Assembly (NCBI GenBank): GCA_947593655.1
Contig: CANQDS010000011.1
Span: forward strand, 1 to 42,126
Reading direction: 5' to 3'
Source of the DNA: an uncultured Lachnospiraceae bacterium
GTDB lineage: Bacteria; Bacillota; Clostridia; Lachnospirales; Lachnospiraceae
DNA length: 42,126 nt
Shown: positions 8,317 through 16,304 of the stretch, piece after piece
Layout of the letters: every line of letters begins with the position of its first letter
Numbering within the stretch: position 1 is the first letter of the stretch
Translations under genes and position numbers: made by a program
The notes under the pieces: generated by a model
Databases searched by the model: none
The model's input: the letters and a program-made list of their open reading frames with translations, nothing else
Told to the model about the DNA's origin: nothing

Positions 8317-8961
8317 TCAATTATTCAGGGATTTGATAAACCCCTGATAGGCGAAGCAGGCGATCTCCCGATCCTCCATGCCCTCGGTATACGGTCCTTC
8401 CGGCCCCATAACCGTAAACGCATAGCCGACGACCATCATCAGAAACGCCAGTCTGCGCTTTCCCGGATCGGTTTCCGTGTAATAGCCTTCCTGATATCCC
8501 TCTTCTAAAAGGCGCATGATCATCCGCGAAGTATACGCATAGATCCTGCCGTAGAGATCCTGCGGGAGCTGCTCTTTTAATTCCCGACAGCTTTTCACAT
8601 TGCCGAACAGCAGCTGGATCAGCCTCGAATACATGATATTATACTCCCGGTTCTCCCGGATCCACTCCAAAATGCCGTAGATCTTCTCCTCGAAATTCCT
8701 GCAGGCATCCTGTTTCTCGGAAAGCCGCGTGAATTTTCTGGAATATTCATACACAACAGCGTTCGCGATCAGTTCCTCCTTGGAGGAAAAATACTCATAG
8801 GCCGTGCCTTTCCCGATTCCCGCCTTGGAGGTAATATCCGACACCTTGACTCCGCTTAGATCCTGCCGTTCCCGCAGCAGCTCGGACACCGCCCGGTACA
8901 TCTGCAGCACCTTGGGGGAAGGAGCTGTGATATAATCAATATCCACATGGAAATCCTCCAT
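8317..8961 (-). CDS. TetR-family transcriptional regulator of the adjacent RND exporter
   Basis: A 214-aa repressor with the TetR helix-turn-helix near residues 37-62 (ITSKAGIGKGTAYEYFSSKE) and a helical ligand-binding domain. Its ATG overlaps the TAA of the RND gene by one base, and its ribosome binding site (GAGGAGG) lies inside the RND gene, so the two are translationally coupled. A 16-bp palindrome sits at the promoter of the pair, the expected place for autoregulation. The ligand cannot be told. Confidence 0.88.
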   Translation of the reverse strand: MEDFHVDIDYITAPSPKVLQMYRAVSELLRERQDLSGVKVSDITSKAGIGKGTAYEYFSSKEELIANAVVYEYSRKFTRLSEKQDACRNFEEKIYGILEWIRENREYNIMYSRLIQLLFGNVKSCRELKEQLPQDLYGRIYAYTSRMIMRLLEEGYQEGYYTETDPGKRRLAFLMMVVGYAFTVMGPEGPYTEGMEDREIACFAYQGFIKSLNN

Positions 8962-11900
8962 TACAATTCCTCCTCGACCATGCTCTTTTCACGGTTAAAC
9001 GCATCATAAATACACGGGATCACGATCAGCGTCAGAAGCGTTCCGTATACCAGTCCGCCGATGATCGTAATCGCCATCGGTTTCATCATATCCGAACCTT
9101 CCCCGATCCCGACCGCGGAAGTCGACATCGCCAGGATCGTCGTCATCGCCGTCATCAGAATCGGGCGCAGACGCGTGATCCCCGCGTCAATGATCGCATC
9201 CTTCTTGCTCATGCCTTCCCGGCGTGCCTGGTTGATGTAGTCGATCAGTACGATTCCGTTATTGACGATCAGGCCGGCCAGCATGATAAAGCCGAGCATG
9301 GAAATGATGCTGACCTCATAGCCGCTGAAAAACAGGGCAAGAAATCCTCCGGTAAACGCCAGCGGGATCGAAAACATGATGATAAACGGCGATACCAGCG
9401 ACTGGAACTGCGCCACCATGATCAAATAGATGAAGACGACGGAAAGCACCAGCATCAGCATCATCTGATGCATGGATTCGTTGATCGTCTCATCCTCTCC
9501 CTCCATAGAGATCGAATATCCTTCCGGAATATCCAGTTCCTTCAACCGGTCCTTAACCTCGTTGCTGACCAGCGTAACATTGTGGTCTTCGTCAATCCCG
9601 CAGGAAACGGTCAGATACCGGTTCTGCGCATCGCGGCTGATGGTGGAAAGCGTCATCGTATCCTCCATCGTACAGATCTCGTCTAGCGGGACTTCCTTTT
9701 CATTTCCTTCCTTATCCGTCCACGAAAACGTCAGCTTGCGGATATCGTCCAGCTGCGCCGCCGACTGCTCCTCCGTCTGCACATAAACCTCGTAATCCTT
9801 GACATCGGTCGTAACCGTCGTCGCCGAAGCCGCGTCTGCCATCTTATCATACACCAATTGGAAGACCTGCGCCACTGTATATCCGTATTCCGCCGCTTTT
9901 TCTTTGTCAACCGTAATCGAAAGCTGCGGAGTCTGGTTATCCAGTCCATCGTCGATGTCCTGCGTTCCTTCCACATCTTCTAACAGTTCCGCCGTCTGCG
10001 CCGCAAGTTCCTGCAGCTTCTGAATATCGTGCCCTTTGATCTGCAGAGAAAGCCCTTCCCCGAAAAACGCCGTAAAGTCCATCGCGGACGCGCTTGTCGT
10101 CACCAGACAGTCCATGTCCGCCGTGCGCGAAAGGATCTCTTTTTCCACATTCTGCACGGAAACATCCGCATCTTCATCCAGAATAATGTACATCGTAACG
10201 CTGTCGCCGCCGTCTCCCAGAAGGCTCATCGTGGAATTTCCGCCCGCCATCGCTCCGATCGTCTGGATTCCTTCGATATCGGAAATCTTCTCAATGACTT
10301 CATCGGAACAGCCGGTCAGTTCGTCAAATGTTAAGCTTTCCTCATCTTTCGCCGAAATGCTGACCGAAAGCTGGTTCGTTTCCATGTCCATATCCATGAA
10401 CGTCATTCCGCGCGACAGTGATGCCGCCGCACTTAATACCAGCATCCCGACCGCTGCCACGAATACGATCGGCTTAAAGCGCAGGCACACGGCAAGGCAT
10501 TTCCCGTAAAACTCTTTGACCGCATCAAACCACGGATACCGGACTTCACGCGATTTCTTCAGCATCGCGGACGAAAGCGCCGGTACAAACGTCAGCGCAA
10601 CAGCCAGGCTGGCCAGCAGCGTAAAGGCGATCGTAAGCGCCAGATCCATAAACAGCTGCCGTGTGATCCCTTCGGTAAAGATGATCGGCGCATAAACGCT
10701 GACCGTGGTCAGTGTAGAGGCTACGATCGCGCCCGCCACCTGTGACGCGCCCTCCACCGACGCCTTGCGGATGGAGTATCCTTCACTCCGCAGACGATAG
10801 ATATTTTCAATGACAACGATCGAGTTATCCACAAGCATACCGATTCCAAGCACCAGACCGGACATGGAAATGATGTTTAACGTAATTCCGGTAAAGTACA
10901 TCAGCACGATCGCCGCGATCACGGAAAGCGGGATCGAGCAGGCGATAATGATCGTCGGCCTGATATTCTTTAAAAACAAAAACAGTACGATGATCGCCAG
11001 CACCGCTCCGACGATCATATTCTGGATCACGCTGTCCACGATCATATCGATGTAGACGCCCTGATCCATCAAAACGGAAAAATGAAGCCCTTCCGTCTCT
11101 TTCTCCAGCGTTTCAAACCGATCCAGCAGACGGTCGGTAACATCTCCCGTCGAGTATCCGGTCTGCTTCTCCATAGAAAGCATAATGCCCGGATTTCCAT
11201 TGATAATGGCGTAAGAATCGTCCGAATTGTCCGTCACTTCAATATCCGCCACATCGGAAAGACGGATAATGCCTACATCTTCCATTCCCAGATCCATCAG
11301 TACCAGATCATCAAGTTCTTCCACTTTCTCCACGCCTTTTCCGACCCGCACCAGATACTGTGTGCTGCCGTCATATGCGTATCCCGCCGGCATGTCAAAA
11401 TTCTGGGCGGTCAGGATCCCTCCTAATGTCTGGACCGTCAGGATCTCATTCAGATCGGCGGATTCATAAGCCGTATTTTTGGCCTCATCCAGCGAAGTCT
11501 GCGCACTTTCCAAAGAAGAAGCCGCCGTCGCAAGCTGTGCGGAACTGCTTCCCATCTGGATCGCCGCCAGCACGGCATTTGCATTCAGGGTGTCCAGTGC
11601 CCCGGCAAGCGTCACTTTCCCCGCTTCGATCTGCTCTAAGGCCGTCTCGATCGTATCGATCCCCGTATTGATCTGAGTCAGAAACGTTCCGACCGCGGCA
11701 GATGCAGAGGAAAGATCGTCCATGCCGTTGACCGTAATCCCCATCGCCGACAGTCCCGCAAAATTCTGCGCGACCGCCGCATCCGCCTCGGCGCGCTGCG
11801 CCTGCAGGGTATCCAGCTGCGTCTGCAGCTGCGCCTGAAGCGCCTCGATCTGATCCTCCGGCAGATTCATTCCGCCTATGGCATCAAGGAGCGCCTGCAG

Positions 11901-12794
11901 CTGCGTAAGGCTGTAGTCTAACACCTGCAGCCGGGAATAGTCTTCCGACTCCCGAAAGGCGCTGATCCCGTTCTGCACCAGTTCCAGCTGCTCTTTCTGT
12001 GTTTCCAATTCGGAAAGCTGTGTTTTCAAATCGGATTCCGTTTTGTAGAGCTGTTCTTTCTGATCTAAAACCTGCTGGTACGCTTCATTCATCTGCTGCG
12101 CGCCGGAATCCAGAGCGCTCTGGCCGCTCTCCACCTGATTTTTCCCGGAATCCAGTTCGTTCTGCGGCTCCACAAACTGCGCATCGATCTCATCATGGAT
12201 CTTCTGGTTCAGCGCATCGATCTTCTCCTGATCCAGCGTTACCTCGATCCGCTCCTCGATCTGGCCGGTGACATTCACCGACGCCACGCCTTCCAGACTC
12301 TCCAGGGACGGCGTCAGCTCCGCGTCCACATAATCGGAAAGCGCAGACGCATCCATTCCGTCTACATCGACGGCCGCCGTGAGCACCGGCATCATGTCCG
12401 GATTGATCTGCATGATCATCGGCGTGCCGACCGAATCATCCCATGTGCCTTCCAGCTGGTCCAGCTTCTGCTGGATCTCGATCACGACCGAGTCCATATT
12501 CGCATTCTGCGCGTATTCCAGCACAACCATCGAATAACTGTTGCTGGACGAGGACGTGATATTCTTAATATTCGAAGTCGTCGCCATCGCCGCTTCGATC
12601 GGAGCGGTCACATCCGTCTCCACTTTTTCCGGGCTCGCCCCCATATCCATCGTTATTACCATCGCGTACTGCAGGCTCATATCCGGCAGCAGATCCGTCG
12701 TCATCCGCGTCAGGGAGACGACCCCGAGCACGATCACGAGCAGCACGCCCACCAGTACGGTATAAGGTTTTTTCACACTGTATTTGGAAATCAT
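8961..12794 (-). CDS. RND-superfamily exporter (AcrB/SwrC type) with a coiled-coil insertion
   Basis: A 1277-aa proton-driven exporter. One membrane helix is at the N-terminus (about 12-30). Two groups of further helices follow (about 570-760 and 1110-1270), with the two large extracytoplasmic loops between. The DNSIVVIENIYR stretch is RND-typical. The protein is about 230 residues longer than AcrB because residues ~195-450 are a Gln/Glu-rich helical coiled-coil stretch in the first porter loop. Neither a membrane-fusion protein nor an outer-membrane channel is encoded nearby, as expected for a Gram-positive. The insertion might replace the adaptor (inference). Substrates are unknown; antimicrobial or lipid-like compounds are usual for the family. 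Confidence 0.92.
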   Translation of the reverse strand: MISKYSVKKPYTVLVGVLLVIVLGVVSLTRMTTDLLPDMSLQYAMVITMDMGASPEKVETDVTAPIEAAMATTSNIKNITSSSSNSYSMVVLEYAQNANMDSVVIEIQQKLDQLEGTWDDSVGTPMIMQINPDMMPVLTAAVDVDGMDASALSDYVDAELTPSLESLEGVASVNVTGQIEERIEVTLDQEKIDALNQKIHDEIDAQFVEPQNELDSGKNQVESGQSALDSGAQQMNEAYQQVLDQKEQLYKTESDLKTQLSELETQKEQLELVQNGISAFRESEDYSRLQVLDYSLTQLQALLDAIGGMNLPEDQIEALQAQLQTQLDTLQAQRAEADAAVAQNFAGLSAMGITVNGMDDLSSASAAVGTFLTQINTGIDTIETALEQIEAGKVTLAGALDTLNANAVLAAIQMGSSSAQLATAASSLESAQTSLDEAKNTAYESADLNEILTVQTLGGILTAQNFDMPAGYAYDGSTQYLVRVGKGVEKVEELDDLVLMDLGMEDVGIIRLSDVADIEVTDNSDDSYAIINGNPGIMLSMEKQTGYSTGDVTDRLLDRFETLEKETEGLHFSVLMDQGVYIDMIVDSVIQNMIVGAVLAIIVLFLFLKNIRPTIIIACSIPLSVIAAIVLMYFTGITLNIISMSGLVLGIGMLVDNSIVVIENIYRLRSEGYSIRKASVEGASQVAGAIVASTLTTVSVYAPIIFTEGITRQLFMDLALTIAFTLLASLAVALTFVPALSSAMLKKSREVRYPWFDAVKEFYGKCLAVCLRFKPIVFVAAVGMLVLSAAASLSRGMTFMDMDMETNQLSVSISAKDEESLTFDELTGCSDEVIEKISDIEGIQTIGAMAGGNSTMSLLGDGGDSVTMYIILDEDADVSVQNVEKEILSRTADMDCLVTTSASAMDFTAFFGEGLSLQIKGHDIQKLQELAAQTAELLEDVEGTQDIDDGLDNQTPQLSITVDKEKAAEYGYTVAQVFQLVYDKMADAASATTVTTDVKDYEVYVQTEEQSAAQLDDIRKLTFSWTDKEGNEKEVPLDEICTMEDTMTLSTISRDAQNRYLTVSCGIDEDHNVTLVSNEVKDRLKELDIPEGYSISMEGEDETINESMHQMMLMLVLSVVFIYLIMVAQFQSLVSPFIIMFSIPLAFTGGFLALFFSGYEVSIISMLGFIMLAGLIVNNGIVLIDYINQARREGMSKKDAIIDAGITRLRPILMTAMTTILAMSTSAVGIGEGSDMMKPMAITIIGGLVYGTLLTLIVIPCIYDAFNREKSMVEEEL

Positions 12795-12817
12795 TGTTCT
12801 CCTCCGTTTCCGTTCCC

Positions 12818-12833
12818 GACCGACTGGTCGGTC
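12818..12833. promoter_or_regulatory. TetR operator palindrome
   Basis: Perfect 7-bp arms GACCGAC and GTCGGTC separated by TG. It lies 11 bp downstream of the -10 element, over the likely transcription start of the RND-tetR operon. This is the size, symmetry and placement of a TetR-family operator. Confidence 0.8.
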
Positions 12834-12844
12834 AGTCGATTATT

Positions 12845-12872
12845 ATTATACTATCTCAATTTCATTATGCAA
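12845..12872 (-). promoter_or_regulatory. Promoter of the RND-tetR operon
   Basis: TTGCAT (12867-12872), a 16-bp spacer and TATAAT (12845-12850) on the minus strand, immediately upstream of the operator. Confidence 0.75.
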
Positions 12873-12935
12873 GAGGAAACGGAGGTTTTCATATTTTTTT
12901 CATAAATAGAACAATAGAAATAGAATAACAGACTA

Positions 12936-14318
12936 TCAGAACTGGAAATATACAAACGGAGCCTCTCCCGTAAATGCAAGCGCTAAAACCAAGCCGCAAG
13001 CGGTAAAAAACGCAGTCAGCCCCCAGAAACTGTTCAAGTTTACAACCGGATAATATCCGCTGACGCTGTTTTTCTTCCGGGAATGAAGCACAGCCGCCAC
13101 CGTTGCGATCATGACAAAAGCGATAGAAATATATGACCACATAAAATTCTGCACAATCCCGTTCTGCAGCGTAACAATCCCCCGGATCACATTCCACGCA
13201 TCAGTAAAGGTATCTGCACGGAAAAAGATCCATGTAAAAGTAATAAAGCAGTAAGTAACTACAATTCCTGCCGCTTTTCCGGGCAGGGAAGAAATTTCTC
13301 TTTTCCGCAGCTTATCCAGACAGAGGGCAAAACCGTTCAATGCGCCCCAGAAAACAAAGGTCCAACTTGCGCCGTGCCAGAGGCCGCCCAGAAGCATGGT
13401 AATAAAAAGATTGACATACTGCCGTTTCTTTCCCTTCCGATTCCCGCCAAGCGGAATATATAAATACTCCTTCAGCCATGTGGAAAGGCTGATGTGCCAT
13501 CTGCGCCAAAATTCCGTAATACTTGCAGAAATATAAGGCAGATTAAAATTCGGCAGAAAATCATACCCAAAGCATTTTGCACATCCGATTGCAAGATCCG
13601 AATATCCGGAAAAATCAAAATAAATCTGCAATGAATAAGAAACAGCCGCCAGAATCAGAGTCTTCCAATCATATGCAGAAGGCGCATAAAAAACATCATC
13701 CACAAAGACAGACATATGATCTGCAAGAACAATCTTTTTTAACAAACCGAACACCATAAGCTGCACACCGTACTCAATACCCTTTAAGGAAACTCTTCTC
13801 TCCTCATCCAGCTGCGGCAGAAAATCCTTCGCCTTCACAATCGGTCCGGCAACCAGCTGCGGAAAAAAGCTGATATACAATGCAAGTTTTATAAAATCCT
13901 TTTCCGCGCTTATTTTTTCCCTTTTCACATCGATCACATAACTTAAAGCCTGAAAAGTATAAAAAGAAATGCCTACCGGAAGGATAATGTTCAAAATTCC
14001 GGTTTTACGTCCGAACAAAGCAGAAAAAGACGCAAGGAAGAAATTAAAATATTTAAATACTGCAAGTACGATGAGCGGAACTGCCACACCGGCAAAAAAG
14101 GCAATCCGGTTTTCTGCGTATTGCGCAGTAAAATAAGCCGCAGTTGTCACAAACAGCAGCAAAAAGCAAAAGCGCCAGTCCCAGTACCCGTAAAAAAAAT
14201 AACTTGCCGTTAATAAAAAAATATGTTTTCCCTTTCTGCCGCATTTTCTCTCCAAAACTGCCGTCCCAAACAGAACTGTAATAAAAAATATAAAAAATTC
14301 AATGGATGCAAAAGACAT
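12936..14318 (-). CDS. MBOAT-family membrane O-acyltransferase (AlgI/DltB/PatA-like)
   Basis: A 460-aa polytopic protein that transfers acyl groups, usually acetyl, to a surface polymer. It has about 10-12 membrane helices. Conserved MBOAT elements are FDFSGYSDLAIG (about 234-245), the FWRRWHISLSTWLKEYLYIP block (about 270-289) and the catalytic histidine in GGLWHGASW (His315). It lies 22 bp after the SGNH gene with AGGAG before its start, so the two form one operon in the usual pairing of MBOAT importer and SGNH transferase. It is richer in A and T than its housekeeping neighbours. No polymer-synthesis genes are adjacent, so the acceptor polymer is unknown. Confidence 0.92.
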   Translation of the reverse strand: MSFASIEFFIFFITVLFGTAVLERKCGRKGKHIFLLTASYFFYGYWDWRFCFLLLFVTTAAYFTAQYAENRIAFFAGVAVPLIVLAVFKYFNFFLASFSALFGRKTGILNIILPVGISFYTFQALSYVIDVKREKISAEKDFIKLALYISFFPQLVAGPIVKAKDFLPQLDEERRVSLKGIEYGVQLMVFGLLKKIVLADHMSVFVDDVFYAPSAYDWKTLILAAVSYSLQIYFDFSGYSDLAIGCAKCFGYDFLPNFNLPYISASITEFWRRWHISLSTWLKEYLYIPLGGNRKGKKRQYVNLFITMLLGGLWHGASWTFVFWGALNGFALCLDKLRKREISSLPGKAAGIVVTYCFITFTWIFFRADTFTDAWNVIRGIVTLQNGIVQNFMWSYISIAFVMIATVAAVLHSRKKNSVSGYYPVVNLNSFWGLTAFFTACGLVLALAFTGEAPFVYFQF

Positions 14319-14340
14319 AGATTTTCTCCTAACGACCCGA

Positions 14341-15339
14341 TTATTTTTCCATCATCTGATAAAGTTCATCCGCAATCATTTCATGCCCATATCGGTTCAG
14401 ATGCCCGCTGCCGACTGATGAATTGCAAAAACCATGCGGAAGGATATGGCGGGATTCGTATTCACGCTGAAAACGTTCCGTCATATCTAAAAACGCAATT
14501 CCGTTTTTATCACACAAAACAGAAAACGTTTCCCTGGCATCTGCATCATCCGGCAGTTTTAATGTGCCGTCAGCATGGATTCCGCCCGCCGGATGATAGA
14601 CAATAATTATTTTCACCTGATTCTCCGCCGCAATTCCACTGAGCATGGAAAGTACATTGTCAAGCTGCCCTCTGCTGTCTTCAACTTCAGCCGAAAAACT
14701 TCCGACAGCCTCCTGCTCATCTTCAGAAGCTTGTCCCAAAAAACCTTTCAGCTGAGAATACAGCAGCCTTATGAATTGATTCTTCGATAAAAAAGCAAGA
14801 ACCCCTTTGGAATGATCCGCAATTTCCGGAACCTCACCATTCAAAACAGAATCCAGTTCTTCCGGGCTAAAATCTAATCGTGCCGTTTCAACTACAACAT
14901 ATTCTTCCGGATGGTAGTATTCAACGGCTGCCTTGAAATTGCTGCAGCAGGTTAAAAAATTATGTCCCGATATTCCAATATTATAAACAATTCGATCCTG
15001 CAGCAGCCCGTTCAGTCTTGCTGCCGTATTTTCATTCTGGGCAACCTGATAGGCTTCCATATGCGAAGATCCCATGACAAGAGTATGTATTTCCATTCCC
15101 TCTTCATAATCAAAAGGATTAATAAATCCCTCGTTATTTGTTCTCCCTGCCGCAATTCCTTCCGTACAACGGGAATAAAATGCATCCGGATTCCATTTAT
15201 AATCGGTGGTTCCACTGTTGTTAGGATAATGAACCGGAACGTTATAGTAAAACAGACAAAAGACGGTCATGATCAAAAAAGCTGCACAGCCTGCTGAAAA
15301 TGCCTTTGCAAACCATATACAGACAGACTTGAAATTCAT
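14341..15339 (-). CDS. SGNH-hydrolase-like acyltransferase partner of MBOAT (AlgX/DltD-like)
   Basis: A 332-aa protein with an N-terminal membrane anchor (about 10-33) and an extracytoplasmic domain. The nucleophile motif is VMGSSHMEAY (Ser91/Ser92, His93), like the GxSH of DltD/AlgX proteins. The C-terminal His block is GSGHLNRYGH (His313). The acidic residue usually three positions before this histidine is not present (Gly310), so the catalytic triad may be incomplete or use another acid. Together with the MBOAT protein it probably O-acylates an exported polysaccharide or wall polymer. The start follows AAGGGGG. Its promoter appears to lie on the invertible segment immediately upstream. Confidence 0.8.
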   Translation of the reverse strand: MNFKSVCIWFAKAFSAGCAAFLIMTVFCLFYYNVPVHYPNNSGTTDYKWNPDAFYSRCTEGIAAGRTNNEGFINPFDYEEGMEIHTLVMGSSHMEAYQVAQNENTAARLNGLLQDRIVYNIGISGHNFLTCCSNFKAAVEYYHPEEYVVVETARLDFSPEELDSVLNGEVPEIADHSKGVLAFLSKNQFIRLLYSQLKGFLGQASEDEQEAVGSFSAEVEDSRGQLDNVLSMLSGIAAENQVKIIIVYHPAGGIHADGTLKLPDDADARETFSVLCDKNGIAFLDMTERFQREYESRHILPHGFCNSSVGSGHLNRYGHEMIADELYQMMEK

Positions 15340-15356
15340 CTTTTATTTCCCCCTTA

Positions 15357-15388
15357 GCAGTTTGTAAAAGTGTACTTTTTCAAACTGC
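15357..15388. repeat. Left recombination site (IRL) of the invertible segment
   Basis: Two 15-bp half-sites, GCAGTTTGTAAAAGT and ACTTTTTCAAACTGC, with one mismatch in the dyad, surround a 2-bp GT core at 15372-15373. Half-sites around a 2-bp crossover are the plan of serine-recombinase sites. The core GTGTACTTTTTCAAA is shared exactly, in inverted orientation, with IRR. Confidence 0.8.
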
Positions 15389-15429
15389 TGCTTTCGATAA
15401 AAGGGTGATCAGGAAAATATGAAAACGCC

Positions 15430-15458
15430 TTGACTTTAATCTGCTTTTCTGATATATT
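15430..15458 (+). promoter_or_regulatory. Invertible promoter, currently facing away from the SGNH-MBOAT operon
   Basis: TTGACT (15430-15435), a 17-bp spacer and TATATT (15453-15458) on the plus strand. It is the only good promoter between the two inverted sites. In this orientation it fires into the 3' end of the recombinase gene (antisense). After inversion it would sit with its -10 near 15402-15407 on the minus strand and give a 5' leader of about 55 nt ahead of the SGNH gene. Confidence 0.75.
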
Positions 15459-15473
15459 GCATATGCTGATAAT

Positions 15474-15501
15474 AATTTGAAAAAGTACACATTTTCAAAT
15501 T
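15474..15501. repeat. Right recombination site (IRR) of the invertible segment
   Basis: Half-sites AATTTGAAAAAGT and ACATTTTCAAATT (one dyad mismatch) around an AC core at 15487-15488, which is the GT core of IRL read on the other strand. The site overlaps the last two codons of the recombinase gene, but the crossover point lies 7 bp beyond its stop, so inversion would leave the coding sequence intact. Confidence 0.8.
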
Positions 15502-16112
15502 GTTACCGAATCTTTTTCGTCAGCTTTTTCAAACTCACGCACTTTATGGTAAAACGTCCCGATTGGCAGATTGCATGCCTCTGCCGCCTCCCGGAGTGTT
15601 AATTTTTTGTTTCTCCAAGCCTTACGCACAATATGAAAATTCTTTGGCAGCGGAACCGGAGGCCGCCCAAATCTTACCCCTTTGCTTCTTGCCGCGGCAA
15701 TGCCTTCCGCCTGCCTCTGCCGAATGTTTTCACGTTCATTTTCTGCAGCAAAACTTAAAACCTGCAATACTATATCACTCAAAAACGTCCCCATAAGATC
15801 TTTTCCGCACCGGGTATCGAGCAGCGGCATATCAATCACACAAATATCGGCTCCTTTCTCCTTGGTGATTATACGCCACTGTTCCTGTATTTCTCCATAA
15901 TTCCGTCCAAGGCGGTCAATGCTTTTAATGTAAAGCAGATCATCCCGCCTTAGTCTGTGCAGCAGCTTCTGATAATCCGGACGGTTAAAATCCTTCCCCG
16001 ACTGTTTATCAATATAAATATTCTCCTCTGGAATCTCAGCTGCCTTCATCGCAATCATCTGCCTGTCTTCATTCTGTTCTCTGGTGCTGACCCGAATATA
16101 CCCATAAATCAT
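15495..16112 (-). CDS. Serine recombinase (resolvase/invertase family)
   Basis: A 205-aa recombinase with the small-subunit plan. The catalytic domain starts MIYGYIRVSTREQNEDRQ (nucleophile Ser9), arginines of the active site lie in SIDRLGRNY, and a long E-helix spans about 105-140. The C-terminal DNA-binding helix-turn-helix is at about 165-192 (TLREAAEACNLPIGTFYHK). Its 3' end touches one of two inverted dyad sites with a 2-bp core, so it is the obvious candidate to invert the promoter segment. AAGGA lies 8 nt before the start. A TATAAT lies upstream at 16210-16215 without a clear -35. No transposase is present, which argues against a Tn3-type transposon. Confidence 0.92.
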   Translation of the reverse strand: MIYGYIRVSTREQNEDRQMIAMKAAEIPEENIYIDKQSGKDFNRPDYQKLLHRLRRDDLLYIKSIDRLGRNYGEIQEQWRIITKEKGADICVIDMPLLDTRCGKDLMGTFLSDIVLQVLSFAAENERENIRQRQAEGIAAARSKGVRFGRPPVPLPKNFHIVRKAWRNKKLTLREAAEACNLPIGTFYHKVREFEKADEKDSVTI

Positions 16113-16245
16113 CTGATGTTCCTTTTCCCTCCGCTTTTATTTTTGTCTGACTGCATATGTGAAGCATTTTCGCGCTTAGAATAAGATCTGCCTTTCCTCC
16201 GATACACATATTATAACGATGTTCTGGTGATTTTTCTTTTTCAGA

Positions 16246-16274
16246 TTGACTTTTTTTTAATACCCGCGCATAAT
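16246..16274 (+). promoter_or_regulatory. Promoter of the AAA-ATPase-like gene
   Basis: TTGACT (16246-16251), a 17-bp spacer and CATAAT (16269-16274), 30 bp upstream of the start codon. Confidence 0.65.
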
Positions 16275-16304
16275 AAAACCATAAAATTGCGGAAGGAGGC
16301 GCCT

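Noticed and set aside
15357-15388. Left dyad as an intrinsic terminator
   Set aside because: No U-run follows the stem on either strand, and a matching inverted copy exists 115 bp away.
15495-16112. Recombinase as part of a Tn3-type transposon
   Set aside because: No transposase and no long terminal inverted repeats nearby; the dyad sites are adjacent inverted pairs as in inversion systems.
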